A stretch of 64,000 nucleotides of DNA from Homalodisca vitripennis (Eukaryota; Arthropoda; Insecta; Hemiptera; Cicadellidae), in NCBI RefSeq assembly GCF_021130785.1, contig NC_060215.1:71865501-71929500 (forward strand), written 5' to 3'. The notes below the pieces were generated by a model. The model worked only from the letters and a program-made list of their open reading frames with translations. It was not told where the DNA came from and searched no databases. The translations under genes and the position numbers were made by a program. Position 1 is the stretch's first letter. Each line of letters begins with the position of its first letter. Positions 12,950 through 25,425 of this stretch are shown piece after piece.

Positions 12950-14175
12950 TCAAAATTTTGTGGATTCCATACAGTTTGGATTTCGAAAGAATAAATCTAC
13001 CATTCAGGACTTGGACATTCTGTTAAGGAGCATCTCCCAGGCTTTTGAGGGGAAAAAGCTTTCGCTAAGGTGACATTGCATGACCCGAGCAAGCCTTTTG
13101 ACTGTGTGGAAATGGATGATCTCATTATGAAACTATCATATTATAATTTTGCCACCAAATCTAGTTCATTTCTTAAATATTACTTAGTTGGTAGGAAACA
13201 AAAAGAATTTGTTATAGACACATGGTCTGGGGGAGTTACAGTGAAATATGGAGTCTCTCAAGGATATATACTTAACCCACTGCTGTTCCTAATGTCTATT
13301 AATGACCTTCCTTTTTCAGTCTCAGCAACAATTATGTATGCTGATGACACAACTTTCTTAAGTATTAGCAACAATTTAAATGAACTTAATTTAACTACAT
13401 AACATGTTATTGTAGAAGCCTCATATTGGTTTAAAACAACGGTTTTCTTTTACATTAATAAAACATTGAAACTATGCTATTCAGTTTAAGTCAAACTGAT
13501 AACTATTATGACCCTCATAATAACATATCTAATGCCAGATTCTTGGAAATACTTATGGATAACAATTTAAATTGGGATGCACACATAAATTATATATCCT
13601 CTAAATTATCATGTGCTGTCTTTCTCCTTAGTCATCTCACTCAATTTGTGCATAGTGAGTAATGTTAAAACTGCTTATTTTGCCCATTTTCAGTCCACCC
13701 TTAGATATGGGCTTGCACATGGGGAAATGCCAACAGAATCAATACTACTCTTATTCTTCAAAAAGAGGTTATAAGAATAATTACCAATACACATACTTGA
13801 GAGCATAATGAACCTATTTGTAAAGATTACAAAATTTAAACTGTCATAAATCTGTATCTTTTAGATTTAATGAAATATATTTTTCAAAGTCCAACTCTTT
13901 TAGAACCCCACAGTGATAACTACTCCTACAACACAAGGTATAAGAGTTCGGTATTAATTGATCATAATATGTTAACTAAAACACAAAATAGTCACTGAAT
14001 TTGTATCCTTGAAAGTATACAATCATCTGATATTATCAGTTCAAAAATATGCTAAAAAAGTACTTTCTTATAAAATATTAGTAATGGCTTTTGGACAATA
14101 CTTACTAACACATTATTTTAAAAGCTTGAAAGGACAATTTCTTATGCAAACTTCAACAAATAATAAAGTGCTGAA
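12950..14175 (+). pseudogene. LINE relic B ORF2: reverse transcriptase and C-terminus
   Basis: RT motifs in order: QFGFRKNKST (about 12975), PSKPFDCV (about 13085), GVSQGYILNPLLF (about 13250), then the intact catalytic MYADDTTF (about 13335). After frame changes come LEILMDNNLNWDAHI, YFAHFQSTLRYGLAHGE (about 13680), IITNTH, YSYNTRYKSSV (about 13930) and KVYNHL (about 14010). The order matches a CR1/Jockey-group ORF2 to its end. The 3' end is not marked by a clear tail; I place it near 14175 where similarity stops. With the upstream parts the relic spans about 3.9 kb and is the most complete LINE here. Confidence 0.8.
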
Positions 14176-14799
14176 ATCTTGAAGTAATTAAGCAGTATTA
14201 AACCGAACTTACCAGATAAAATGAAACTTCTAATCTTGGCTTTTTATTGTTCTGCCATTGAACTTGTCGGATTCATACCCATTGTCTTGATGTGGGTTGT
14301 ACTGGTATGAGTTACACTAGTTTGACTCATGCGGTTTGGACATTTCCTAGCACAGCCATGCCCGTAAGTTACAATGTTTGGTATTATGGCGGTATTTTAT
14401 ATAGTATGCTTTAGTTGGCAGTGTTGTTGTTGGATGTATTAAAAGTGTCTGTGAGTTTCATGTTATAATGTTGGCAACATTGATACACATAAATCGGATG
14501 GACCTAATTAAACAGTAAGAATTTCTAATCATGGGAAAACAAGTGTTTTTTTTACTGTGATTCTCCACTTTAGATTATTCAGAATCTATTTCACTAAGGA
14601 AAAGGACAATGTGACATTTCATTGAATACTTACTACTTGGCATATTTCAAAAATCTCTGGGACAAGTCACAAATCTGCCAAATTGCCCTACAAGTCTACT
14701 TGGAAAAATCCATTTTACATAGGAAACCTTTAATGACGACATATCTGAGGCACACGGATATATACTACTGGACCTGAAGCAGACGACACCTGACGAGTT

Positions 14800-15040
14800 T
14801 CATCCTCTCAAAGCTAAGTTCAACACCTTCAGCCATTCAAGCCCTGCTTCAATCATCTTATACAAACCAGCCAAACTGTCAAAATAAAACTGAAAAGGAC
14901 TATGATTAACTATGTATTCCATAGTTTGAGTCGTACTACCACAATCACATGTTGGTTCCTCTCATCCTCCGTTTATATTTCCACAAGATGCATCTGCCCT
15001 GTATGAAATTTATTCAGTAATGTCATTTCTTTTCAAAAAT
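14800..15040 (-). pseudogene. LINE relic C: C-terminal zinc-knuckle fragment
   Basis: Read on the reverse strand: NKFHTGQMHLV, then PTCDCGSTTQTMEYIV, and an end LKVLNLALRG followed by a stop at about 14800-14802. The 'P.C.CG...QT..HIV..CP' pattern is the cysteine/histidine C-terminal motif seen in RTE-like and other endonuclease/RT LINE proteins. One histidine (HIV to YIV) and the last cysteine are lost. Only this tail is recognised, so the copy is strongly 5'-truncated or the rest has decayed. Confidence 0.5.
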
Positions 15041-15044
15041 ATTC

Positions 15045-16199
15045 ATCCCATTGATTGTACTTGTTGGGTCTGAAACTAATAACTCTTGAAGCTTCCCCAG
15101 GTTATCTTTCTGCTTGTTTCAAAAATAAACTAATTTTTAATCAGATGGGAAGCTGAGCATGTGGGAGGGTCAAACTAGATACTAGTTTGTTGACTAAATA
15201 AGTAATGATAGATTCAATTAGTTGAAACAGCTATAGTGGTCGATTTGCTCTTGATGAAATCATGTGACTCTAAAAAAGAAAACATTTTGCAAATTGTTGG
15301 TTCTAGGACTTTATAAAAACCAGACTGAACTTAAATGGGCCTATAATGTTTAATTTATTATATTAATCTGATTTGAAAATAGGTATATGTTTGCTGACTT
15401 TGAAGCTGATGTTGATTCCATTTATGAGTCAATGTCTCTCAGCTGCCTTATCACATGCCAGACCACAGAAATTTTTGAAATGTAAATGCTATACAGACTG
15501 GAGGCTATGGGGTGCTGTTCCGCTTTCAAGATCAATTGTAGAATCTGATAACAAGTTTGTACCAGTATTTAGAAAGTGTTCATTACTAATTAAGGTTTCA
15601 TTTTATACTAAAGCAGTGCTGTTAATTAAAATTTTGAGATAAAATTAATTTTTTAAGGTCTTTTACTTTAAACTACCTGATATCTTAGAAACTTGAAATT
15701 GTCACACATATGCCTCATGACTTGAATAGAAAAATAAAAGCATTATGAGAATCAACCATACAGGAGTTGAAACTGCAAACAGAGTAAATGACTGCAAATA
15801 TCATAAAAATACTAATGGGTTTCACGCTAATGTGCTGTACAATACATAAAATAATTAATTATAAATTACACAATATTATACAAGATGATTGGCACTTGTT
15901 TAAAAAAGTTAGGTTATTGTATATGGTATTTAGAATAAAACATTGATTTAAAATTTTTTTAAATCAAACTCCTCTTCAAATATGGAATTATTTAAGGTGT
16001 TTTAGTGACATGTGACTAATAAATAGTTTTTCCAATATGAATTTCAATAAACTACTCAAAAAGTCATAAACAATTAGAGTGTGATAAATTTTAATAAAAA
16101 TAAACTGATTTTCATTATCATTAGTTGCAAAATTGAGAGCACTACTATATTTTAGACATGATATCTATGCACAGTGGAACAACCGAGTTTTCTACACAT
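15045..16199. other. No recognised gene
   Basis: AT-rich. The 89-codon forward frame at 15373-15642 shows no motif and I do not consider it a gene. Confidence 0.4.
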
Positions 16200-16548
16200 A
16201 ATGTATTCGTAGCTGTGGTGGGACCTTTCCATTCAATGATTCAATGTGAATGTTGAGTTTAGCTCCAGTTCATCTTCCTCTTAGTGCAGAATCTTGAATC
16301 TGATGCTGTAATAGAGTTCACTCCTGGAATCTTTATTGCTGCCTGGCTATCTGTGAAAATGCTAATTGTCTTACTTCTGTACCGCAGACAGTGATTCTCA
16401 CGAGCACATTCTATTATAGCTGTGACTTCTGCCAGAAAGACTGCAGGATAAGGTCCCATAAGGACCATCAGCTCCGTACATAGTCTCACTCCCACATTCC
16501 CAGGGGCTGTGCCACCTTTTGTTTTAGAGCCATCCGTGATCAAATCTA
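16200..16548 (-). pseudogene. LINE relic D (3' part): RNase H domain
   Basis: A reverse-strand frame starting ITDGSKTKGG near 16540, continuing to FLAEVTAIIECA and IFTDSQAAIK. This is the RNase H fold of I/R1/LOA-group LINEs: the first catalytic Asp is in TDGS, Glu in AEV.AI and the second Asp in TDSQAA. It appears to be the 3' continuation of the RT at 21380-22440 and the thumb at 19215-19620, cut off from them by LINE relic E. A second copy of its last 100 bases or so is at 44.4 kb. Confidence 0.7.
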
Positions 16549-16549
16549 A

Positions 16550-18466
16550 TCTGTTTTATCTTTACAATCACACCTCTCACATTCATCGCCAATGCAACCC
16601 ACTTCGAACATCAGGGTCAGTCTTCAATGGGGTGGCCTCCCAGTTGAAAGCCAAAAACTTACCTGCATTATAAAATGCCTGAGACACCAAGAAGCGTTTT
16701 AGGTCTGTAATGCCTCAGGCGTTGGAGCATCTTTGATTGAATTGGGCAGTCTGTTGAGGAATTGAACACCCACTTGTGAGGGCAGGTGTTCATGAACCAC
16801 CGTTCTGTCTACCATTTTGGTAGTTTGCTCTGCCACTTGTCTCATATATGTGTATGTTTTAGCCTCTGGTTAAGCCACATTTATTCATACAAAACAAATT
16901 TGTTTACAATATGTAGACATGGCAGAGTCAACAGCTGCAATTTCTTAAAAGTTTGCCTGCATGAATTTGGTTTTTGCGATGATTCAAATTGCTTTTTTTG
17001 GAATCTGAATGTTCTTTGGATCTAAGTATTTGCGCAAGCTCCCTAAAGGATCACTCCATAGGCCAGATGGGCTATATCAAGCCATAATATGCCGTAATCA
17101 GTACCTGACTTGGGCAGTATTTTGCTAAAGACCTCAGAACAAAGATGCCTGAGCAATTTTGGCGCAAACATGATCAATGTGTTCATTCCATGTCAGTCCT
17201 CAATCAAGGTACATTTCTAGGAATTTCGAAGAGCTGACTTTGTCAAGTGTGGAGTTAGCCATTAAGATGAAAGGTCCCATTGGTTGCCCGCAATGTGCAA
17301 ACAAAAATTCAAAACGGTTTTTGAAGAATGTATTGTGAGGTTGAGGCTGTTGAAGTATTGGACACAGTTGTTGATATCAACAAAAGCTTGTTGTTCCACA
17401 ACTCTGCTTGATCTTGCATTAAAAAGAAAGCCGTACCATCTGCAAACTCAAGTATGTTTCGTACGTTCTTCCGTACAAAAGCGATGATCCTATGTTGTTT
17501 AAATGAAGAAGGAAAAGCACAGGACTGAGGATAGACCCCTGGAGGACTCCATAGCTAAGTTCTATTGGCTTGGATGATTTATTTGATATCTGGACAACTT
17601 TGGATCTGTGGCTTAGAAATGAGCTAAGCTATTTAAAAGGCACGCCTCGAATGCCGTGGAACTCAAGTTTATCGAGCAATATATTAACTGTGGTCAACGC
17701 TGTCAAATGCTTTGGACAGGTCCAGGAACACACTATTGTGTGGTTCCAATATTCAATCTTCTCTACAATCATATCAACAAGACCAACGACCGTGTTGGTT
17801 GTTGATTTACCCTTTCGGAACCCAAACTGTTCATTTGAGAGGTGATTGTATTTGTCCAAAAAGTGAAGCATTCTTATAAGGAAAAGCTTTTCAAAATTAT
17901 TTCTGAATACTAGCAAAATTGAGACAGGCCGGTATTTATTTATAGAAGCTGGGTCGTCTTTCTTTCAAATTGGTACAACTTTTTTAAGGAGAGAGGGAAA
18001 CACTCCTGTTTGGAATGAATAATTTACTAATTGGATTAAGGCTCTCACTAAATGCTTGCAGATTTTTTTAAAGAACCATGGAGACATCAGATTGAGGTCA
18101 TTTGACTTTTTGGGAGCTGCTGAATAATTTGGTGAAGCTCATCCTCAACAATAAGCATCAATACCATTGATGCTGCTGGGCTCTGCTTTCGCGAGGAGCG
18201 TACTTTAGGGTCAGATGGCCAAGGACCTCGTCCATCAGCAACGTATGCGGAAAACCCGTTAAACCTATTGGCACTCTCAGACTCATCCTCCACAAGCCTA
18301 TCCCCAGTTTTAATTTTGATTTGTTGGTGTGCTTTGTTTTTACCCCAAGTTATACCAAATTATACCCCAAGTTGTTTTTGAAACTTTTTTCGAAGAGAGA
18401 ATTGATTTGGAGACATTGAGTGCTTCTGCAGCTTGGATCACTTTCTAATATATTGTTTTAATTCCT

Positions 18467-18518
<52 letters not shown>

Positions 18519-19210
18519 GTTTCATTTGATTGGTTTTTATAAATTTCGGACATAAATTTAAGTTTTTCTCAAGAAACTAAAATTCCCGGTGTGATTCTAT
18601 TGTTTTTTGAATTTTTCCACAGACATTGATCATTAGCAGAGAACATGGAAATTTAGAGTGTCTGTAAACAATTTAAACTGTTGCTCTACGGGTTGAGACA
18701 AATTTAGAAAATTCCAACTTTCTTTAGAAAGGGAAGTATTGAGGTGAGTGATGTTTTCTGGCCTTATGTCTCTTACTGTTTGCTTAATTTTGGGCTCCAT
18801 TTTAAGTCGTATCCCATTAATGACAGCCTCTTGGCCGTAGTGGTCAGATATAGCTGTATTCACCACAGACACTTGGGTGATTGGTGATGATGTTGTTGAT
18901 AGCAAATTTTGGTGTAGCTGTCGCTCTCGTCGGAGATTTGACTAGCAAATCAAGGTCAAATAACCTAAGTAAATCAACCAGTCGAATTGTTGCATGGTGA
19001 GTGTTGCCCAACTCGTAGATATCGAAACCCCCCATAACGACAAAATGTTGACGTTGGTTAGTCAGACATGTCAGTAATTTTTAGAATTTTGAAAAGAAGA
19101 TGTTTTTGTTTCTACTGGGAGACCTGTAAATTCTGATCACAACGAATTTTGATGATTTTGTTTGAACTTATATCCCGACTGCTTCGAAATCTTTTTTGAT
19201 TGAATCCTGG
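16550..19210 (-). pseudogene. LINE relic E: endonuclease and reverse transcriptase
   Basis: A reverse-strand ORF2 inserted into LINE D. The 5'-truncated endonuclease reads VVIRIYRSPSRNKNIFF (about 19140), GGFDIY where 'GDFN' is expected (about 19030), SPTRATAT (about 18930) and SDHYGQ (about 18840). RT: FPSLLKK (about 18000), NEQFGFRKGKSTTN (about 17840), the FLDLSKAFDSVD region, and a degraded GVLQGSILSP (about 17560). The YADD box has become ELADGT and is inactive. The C-terminus runs through SCR..F, TLPCLHI (about 16900) to LPNSIKDAPTPEA (about 16740). A 50-base A run (18468-18517) interrupts the coding region. The exact 3' end is uncertain. Confidence 0.75.
18468..18517 (+). repeat. Poly(A) run of 50 bases
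   Basis: Fifty uninterrupted A on the + strand inside the reverse-strand LINE E, between its endonuclease and RT parts. It may be the remnant tail of a small forward-strand retroinsertion, slippage growth, or an assembly artefact. Confidence 0.9.
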
Positions 19211-19214
19211 ATCG

Positions 19215-19620
19215 GAAACCATTCAAGCTGGTGGAAGATATTTCTTTCACTCTGACCACTTCTCTTTAGAAGGTATAACAATCACGAAGGGTTTTTTTTT
19301 ATGGAAACTCTTTGTGGCATCTGATCAGAGATCATTTGCAGAGCATCAGGGGAATCCCTGAATCAGAATGCTAATTTTGCCCTGCCCCTTGTTGCAGTCC
19401 GAGGCCGACCAAATCTCCGCCTGCTGAAAACAGTAGCCACTACTCCTGGCCATAGCCCGAATGACAAGGTCCACGGGGGCGTGGTTGAGACAACAGTTTA
19501 GAGTCGAACGCAACGCACTCTAAAGGCCCCAGCAATAACAAGGCATCATTTGGATGCTAGTTAGGCTAGCTACCTCCATCCTGGCCTCCATCCTTGGCAA
19601 CCAGACGAAGGCCCCAAACA
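19215..19620 (-). pseudogene. LINE relic D (middle): thumb to pre-RNase H region
   Basis: The reverse-strand translation reads GAFVWLPRMEA near 19600, then VDLVIRAMARSSGYC near 19470 and IVIPSKEKW near 19270. In R1/LOA/I-group ORF2 proteins the thumb's 'YGA.VW.P' is followed by 'P.DL.I...A..A' and then, just before RNase H, by 'F.V.IP.R..W'. This piece therefore continues the RT at 21380-22440 and precedes the RNase H at 16200-16548. The hAT relic separates it from the first and LINE E from the second. Confidence 0.6.
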
Positions 19621-19624
19621 GGCA

Positions 19625-21376
19625 GGGTCGGATTTAAGCATAGGCGATATAAGCGCGCGCCTAGAGACCCGCAGCACAAAGGGCCCGCACCACAGTTACA
19701 ATGATAAAATATATAATGTCACTGGTAATATTTTATTATCGTGGATAACACGTTGTACGTACGTACTTGTTACAAGACCATGATTATGAATGTACAGGGC
19801 TAGTGTATGGTGATATTGGGAGCAGAGCACTGAGTTAGCGTGCGTTTGAAGAACGTATCTCTAACCGGTGTGAGGAGCGGGCAACGGGTACCGCAACTGC
19901 GTGAGTGCGAGCAAAGGTTTATATTGGTACTTCACTGTGACTGTGACAACGCCTCTGCAATGAGTGGAAAATACAAAGAGTTGCAAGAGTTCATTTTAGA
20001 AGAAAACAGTTTAGCAGCATGGATACCTTTCGCTGGACATTCATTGAATGTAGTACTACAAGCTGCAGCCGGTTATTGTCTTAATGCTGTAACCTTTTTA
20101 GAATTTTGGAAGAGATTTTTATACATTTCACAGCCTCAACCAGCAGATACCAGACTCTAACCGAGTGTTTGAAACAAACAGGAACTAAAAAAACGTTACC
20201 AGTACCCAGTACCAAAAAAGACGACAACAACACGTCCCAAGCTCTTTGGGAGTATATGAAGAAATAAAGCAGGCACTGGTGAAATATTAGAAGACATGGA
20301 GGATTGATCAACAGTGGTTGATCTGGGTTTAGTTTGAAAAATGAACTAGTCGGAGGCAGGGCTTTATGCCGTTTCTGGGACGATAGTTTGGGTCAAGTAA
20401 ACCAAACTAGTGAATCTTTTACAAACCTCTAGAATCTACGTGAACACAGCCGCATCTCGCATCATTGTTGACATCTTTGAGTAGCCTGATTCAAGGTGAA
20501 CGGAAGATTCTCGAGGAGCATGTACAGAAAGGTATCAAATTAACTGACTGTCTAGAATATTAAGTTGAATCAAAACTTAAACGTAAAACAAATGTACGTT
20601 TAACTCCTCTTGACTGTCTACAAGCTCCGGAAATTGACTTAACCCCATCTGATACATTCCGGACCCAAAGCCTCATTACAGTAATAGATGAACTTGAAGG
20701 TGCATTGGAAAAGAGGCTTCAAGCATACGAGGATTTGGGTCCCTTAACAAATTCGACACACTCTCTAATGACAAGTTGTTAGCAGCAAGCAAAACGTTAG
20801 TAGACAGCTACTACGTAGATCTAGACGAAGAATTGCCAAACGAAGTGTTACAATTCAAGAAGTTTTCCAACCATTTTCAAAACGAATATGAGAAAAGAAA
20901 AAAGGAAAATTAGTATAGAAAGGTCAATGTATTAACTTATGGTGGAAAACAACGTAAGATATTGCTTTCCTAATGTAGAAGTGGCGTTAAAAATGTACCT
21001 TTCCTTGGTGGTGACTAATTGCTCTGCAGAAAGATCATTCTCTAAAGTCAAGCTGATCAAGAACAGAATTATGTATGTCAGAAGATAGGCTAAACGTTTG
21101 CCTTACTTAGTATAGAACACGCCATTCTGAGACAAGTCAACCATGAGGACATCATACACGGTTTCACTGCGAAGAAGCTTACACTGAAAACCAATAAGCA
21201 AGAGTGAATCAAACATGGTTTTCAGTACATTTAATTTATGGCTAAGGATTTATTCATAAGTATTTAATATTAACTTTTAATGTTCTTATCTTGTTTCAAA
21301 TTTTCTCGGAGGGTGGGTCCCCGGACCCCCCTTTCATTGGGGGGTATTCCATACGAGCCGAGGGCCCGCACCACTG
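19625..21376 (+). pseudogene. hAT/ZMYM1-like transposase relic, inserted in LINE D
   Basis: A decayed hAT-superfamily transposase of the ZMYM1-like type. Near 19945-20080 the translation gives DNASAMSGKYKELQ and WIPFAGHSLNVVLQAA, the family's 'DNA..MSG.Y.GLQ' (third-strand Asp) and 'CAGHSLNL' motifs. Near 20980-21190 comes the C-terminal hAT dimerisation region: MYLSLVVTN, SAERSFSKVK, IKNRI and, after frame changes, LLSIEHAILRQVNHEDIIHGF. The centre is scrambled by stops. A GC-rich 13-base string GGGCCCGCACCAC occurs near both ends (19681-19693 and 21362-21374). A terminus with 8-bp duplication was not identified, so the boundaries are approximate and inferred from where LINE D coding stops and resumes. 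Confidence 0.65.
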
Positions 21377-21379
21377 GTG

Positions 21380-22440
21380 GAGCCTAGGGGTATGTATTTT
21401 CTAAATCCATTTCTGAGTGTAGGTATAACCACGGATATAATGGCAATACAAAAGCTTCAGCTTAAGTCCTCAAGACCTACCCATCATACGTATGCATTGC
21501 ATCAAAGACCATTTTCCTCTGGTGGCAACCTTTTCCAGATGAGGCTCCTAGTTCAGGACCTTATCAAAGATGACGTCCAAGTACTTGACATAAGACTTTA
21601 GATAGTAGAGTCTCTTTATAAGAATGGACCAATCCCCTCCAACTGACGCCTTCTTGTAAAGGCAACCACGGCAGTTTTTATGGGATTGATACTAAGGGAC
21701 ATCACATCACGCCACTTTCCCACCATGTTCAGGGCAATTGGTCAGTTCTGTGACTATTGTGTTGAATTTGCCACTCACCAGAATCACAATGTCATCTGCA
21801 AACCCCTATGTGAAAAAAATCACTGTTGTTCAAAGACACAAGCAGGTCGTCCACAACTAGGTTCTATAGAAGGGGAGAAAGGACGTTCCCCTGGGGACAG
21901 CCCCTGGGGACAGCCCCTAGTAGTTTTTGCACTGATGCTCGCCCTCATAAGTGGTGGTAATCACCCTGTCCGTGAATAGTATCCTTATTTAGTAACATAC
22001 TGTATATTACCATCAATACCACATCTCGAGACCACATTGACAATCGCCTGAGTGCCTGTATTGTCAAAAGCTCATTCGATATCCAGAAAGACACGTATGC
22101 TTGGCTATTTCTTTCGCTGCCAGCGCGTATTCAATCCTGCATAAAAGTTGATGCAGGGTTGTGTCGTATGATCTTCCTGGAGTGCATGGATCTTCCAAAG
22201 CATGCTGATTCTCTCCCAAACAAACCTGGCAATCATTCACCATTCTTCGGTATGTAGGCTTAAAGGGCTTAGGCCGATCAAGCTAAACCTCTCGTGCTTC
22301 GGTATAAACACTATCCTGGATACCCTTCAGGATAGAGGAATGTATGTAACTGAGGGCCACAGAGGAAAGGAGAATATCCAACCCCTCGCTGCAAGTAAAC
22401 CGGTCTTACTCCGTCTCTCCCAGGAGCTTTATAATGAATG
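21380..22440 (-). pseudogene. LINE relic D (5' part): reverse transcriptase
   Basis: Reverse-strand RT of an RNase H-bearing LINE (I/R1/LOA-like). In order: IVFIPKHERF (about 22300), ENQHALEDPCTPGRSYDTTLHQL (split reading; about 22210-22150), RIEYALAAKEIA (about 22130), QGNVLSPLLY (about 21890), then the catalytic box GFADDIVIL (about 21800). After that come SINP/KTA (about 21680), VKYLDVIFD (about 21580) and WGLKLKLL (about 21450). The FADD pair is intact but frames shift repeatedly. The sequence upstream of 22440 is unrelated AT-rich DNA, so the copy is 5'-truncated there. Downstream it is interrupted by the hAT relic. Confidence 0.75.
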
Positions 22441-22739
22441 AATTACTAATTAGTAAATTAAAAGCTAGTTACATTTGTCCAACAAACAATATTTGATGAA
22501 AACGGCTTTATTAATTTAATTTGTTGTTTAACAAATTATAATGACCTAAATCATTCTTTCATCTCGACGAAACACCAGCTCGTTAATGCAGTTATTAATC
22601 AACACAATTATAGATGACCTTCTTTGTTGAAAAATAAACACAATTTAAGCTGACAATTCTGGATAAAATAACCACACAACATTATGATGAAGTACTCTGT
22701 AGTACCTTTGATTACACTAGTAACACAACTCACTTGTGT

Positions 22740-22982
<243 letters not shown>

Positions 22983-22984
<2 letters not shown>

Positions 22985-25351
22985 CACTCACTTGTGTTGA
23001 AAGTTGTACTTCAAGACATAAATGTCATCTGGTATCGAAATTTTATTAAGGAAAATTGTTCTCAGTTTAAGCACTGAGGGGTCTAGGAGATGGCCTGATC
23101 TTAATTCGGGTGATCCCCAATGAAATGGGAGAGTACCTCCCCAGGGGTGACACTCAAGACCAATGGTGGATTCGAACGTCAAACGTTTGTCAAGCGTCCT
23201 GCATGAGGTAGCCCTGCTTCTACAAAACTCCAGATCTAGGCTAGTGCCCTGATAGTTCACTCTTCGGCGGCGGTGGTGCCAGTTCAGCCGTGGTCTATCC
23301 GGAATTATACTACACACATACATTTGTATGGACTAGGAGCCTCCAGACCCATGGTTTGAAGTGACCCGTACCTAATGCCCTTGGGGGTTGGGCGCTCCTC
23401 CAAGATTAAATAACCTTACCTGGTCATGCGGGGTAGACCTATTATTTTCTTGGTACTCATGGTAAGGTCACACCGTAGGGTGGGGGGAGGGACGAACGGG
23501 ACTTGTCACCCTCAAGAACATTTAATTTCAAAATAATCGACCGCCTAATAGTCTGTTTTCTACTCAAAATGACATTTATTTTGGAACTTTGAAACCAATT
23601 ATAATCAAATATATAAATTCAAACTTCAATAACTATTTCAATTTACGAAATACACAGCACCACAGCACTGCACATTAATAATTAATAATTCAACTTAGTT
23701 TAAAACGCTAAGTATTTCACTGTCGCGCAGTAACTACGAAAGTGAGATTAGGCTTAATATTTCTTATGGCTTCTATATATACCCGATACTCTCAGTATCC
23801 GAGTGAAAATATACTCGTACAGTTTGGTTGAAACTCGTAAACCGATATTTGTATCATTGTTATCGATATAAAAAGTGGAAGTTATTGTTATTATACAGTT
23901 TTGTATGTAGAAACGCAGAAATAAACAAGCTAAATTGTAATATAGTTCCTGTTATTCTGTCTTTATTACTTAGTTTGTGGTTAACTTTTAAACTGGATAC
24001 TTCTGATCCGATAGTAGACTTCACGATTTAGCTTTGGTGTTGAACTGTGATTTAATTTTGATTTGATTATACGCTCACTGGTATAGAGAGATATACGCTC
24101 ACTAGATGACACTTGATACTCACTAGATATACGCTCACTCATATTGGTGGAGAATGGTTTTACTGTAAATTTTACACAAGCTGACCTTCCACTTTGCACC
24201 ACTTGCTCTTTTTATCAGTTCAAAAGTACGTGTCCCTGTTACAGGAACCCTGGATTTGTAAGGGAAATTAATTCAATATTGCTCGTTACTAACAAAACTG
24301 TCCCTCGTGAGGTGATCAAGGCCGAGGTAGGTAGTGTCGTGGCCTACAAGCATTGGATCTGTGAAAGGGCCAGTACCGGTACGTCGGTGGCAGAATTAAT
24401 GATAAAACCACTCACTATACATACATAGGCTGAATTACATTCAAAATTCATAACACTAATCTCTATTCAATTTGCAGTTCGAGTCAGCTATAGTTCCTAT
24501 TTATGTGTCAAATTAATTAATTTTAAAACCTTTTTAATAAAATACCAAATAAGCTCTTATAGTAAATTAAATTAATAAAACTGTTAATCATTAATATTAA
24601 AACACAATTTAATTCAATTTCATAGTTCTTCTTTCCATTTTTTTGTGTATTTACGTCTCAGTAATTTTTGTTAGTTAAGTTATGTTAATATTATTTTCAC
24701 TATTACGGTTTGCTATTGGAGCTCCACGCAGACGTGCAGTCTTTGTGGAGAGAACATTCTCTATTAGTGATTTGATTTGTTCAAGTAGAGACAATAATGT
24801 ACAGTGAGGTAAGTAGTAGCCAGTTTTGGAAAGTAAGAGCGGTAGTTCTCGGATGTCGGCGTGGACTGACTGACGCCCCACCCTTTGAAATTGTGACGTC
24901 AGCAACCCCAGGTGTGGGCCCACAGTACTACAGTCCGGAAATACATCTCTTGAAGAAGAGAGAATGTGGCTGTGAAAGTGCTTAGAGATCGCACTGATTT
25001 GACAAGCATTGGAGTACGAAGACCCCGTCACTTTGCACCCGACGAATTACTTACATGTCACTGATATCAACATTGTAAGGACTTGTTATGCACATCAAAA
25101 TACAAACATACACGTGCTTGGTATTATAATTTTAAAACTAATGTTGGATAATTTTGAAGATTTAAATTAAAGAAATTAAATATTTATAACAATAAACACT
25201 TTAAATAATAAAAATAATTACAATGGAAATAAGATTTCCTTTTGTACTTAGCACAATGGTCTCTCAGATTTTTGCTGTTCCCAGTTGAAGCTCCTTGAGT
25301 CAGGGCTGAGTAAGGTCTGTGTCGAAGTTGAATTTACGAGCGGTTGATATA
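22983..25351. other. No recognised gene; GC-richer block 23040-23520
   Basis: The block 23040-23520 is clearly GC-richer than its surroundings and looks like part of a repeat, but I could not assign it. At 24068-24142 the string TATACGCTCACT occurs three times. The 94-codon frame at 24144-24428 shows no domain. Confidence 0.35.
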
Positions 25352-25425
25352 GCGACCTCGTGGCTGAATGGTTAGGTCATGTTTTGACACTTTTCTTGTA
25401 ATGGTCATAGGCTAGTTCCTGTCAT
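25352..25425 (+). repeat. tRNA-derived SINE-like head
   Basis: TGGCTGAATGGT (25361-25372) fits the RNA polymerase III A box. GGCTAGTTCCTGTC (25410-25423) is a weakened B box (consensus GGTTCGANNCC) about 38 bases further on, the spacing expected of a tRNA-like head. The stems do not fold into a full cloverleaf, so this is a SINE-like relic rather than a tRNA gene. The body and tail are not defined. Confidence 0.4.

Noticed and set aside
19625..21376. Exact hAT termini and 8-bp target duplication
   Set aside because: CAGGGTCGG at 19623 looks like a hAT start, but no matching inverted end or duplication was found on the right, so boundaries are given only as approximate.
22988..23323. 111-codon reverse frame in the GC-richer block
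   Set aside because: Looks like part of an unassigned repeat; I could not match it to any retrotransposon domain, so it is not called a gene.
24144..24428. 94-codon forward frame with several cysteines
   Set aside because: Cysteines do not fall into a known zinc-finger spacing, and the flanking bases are simple repeats.
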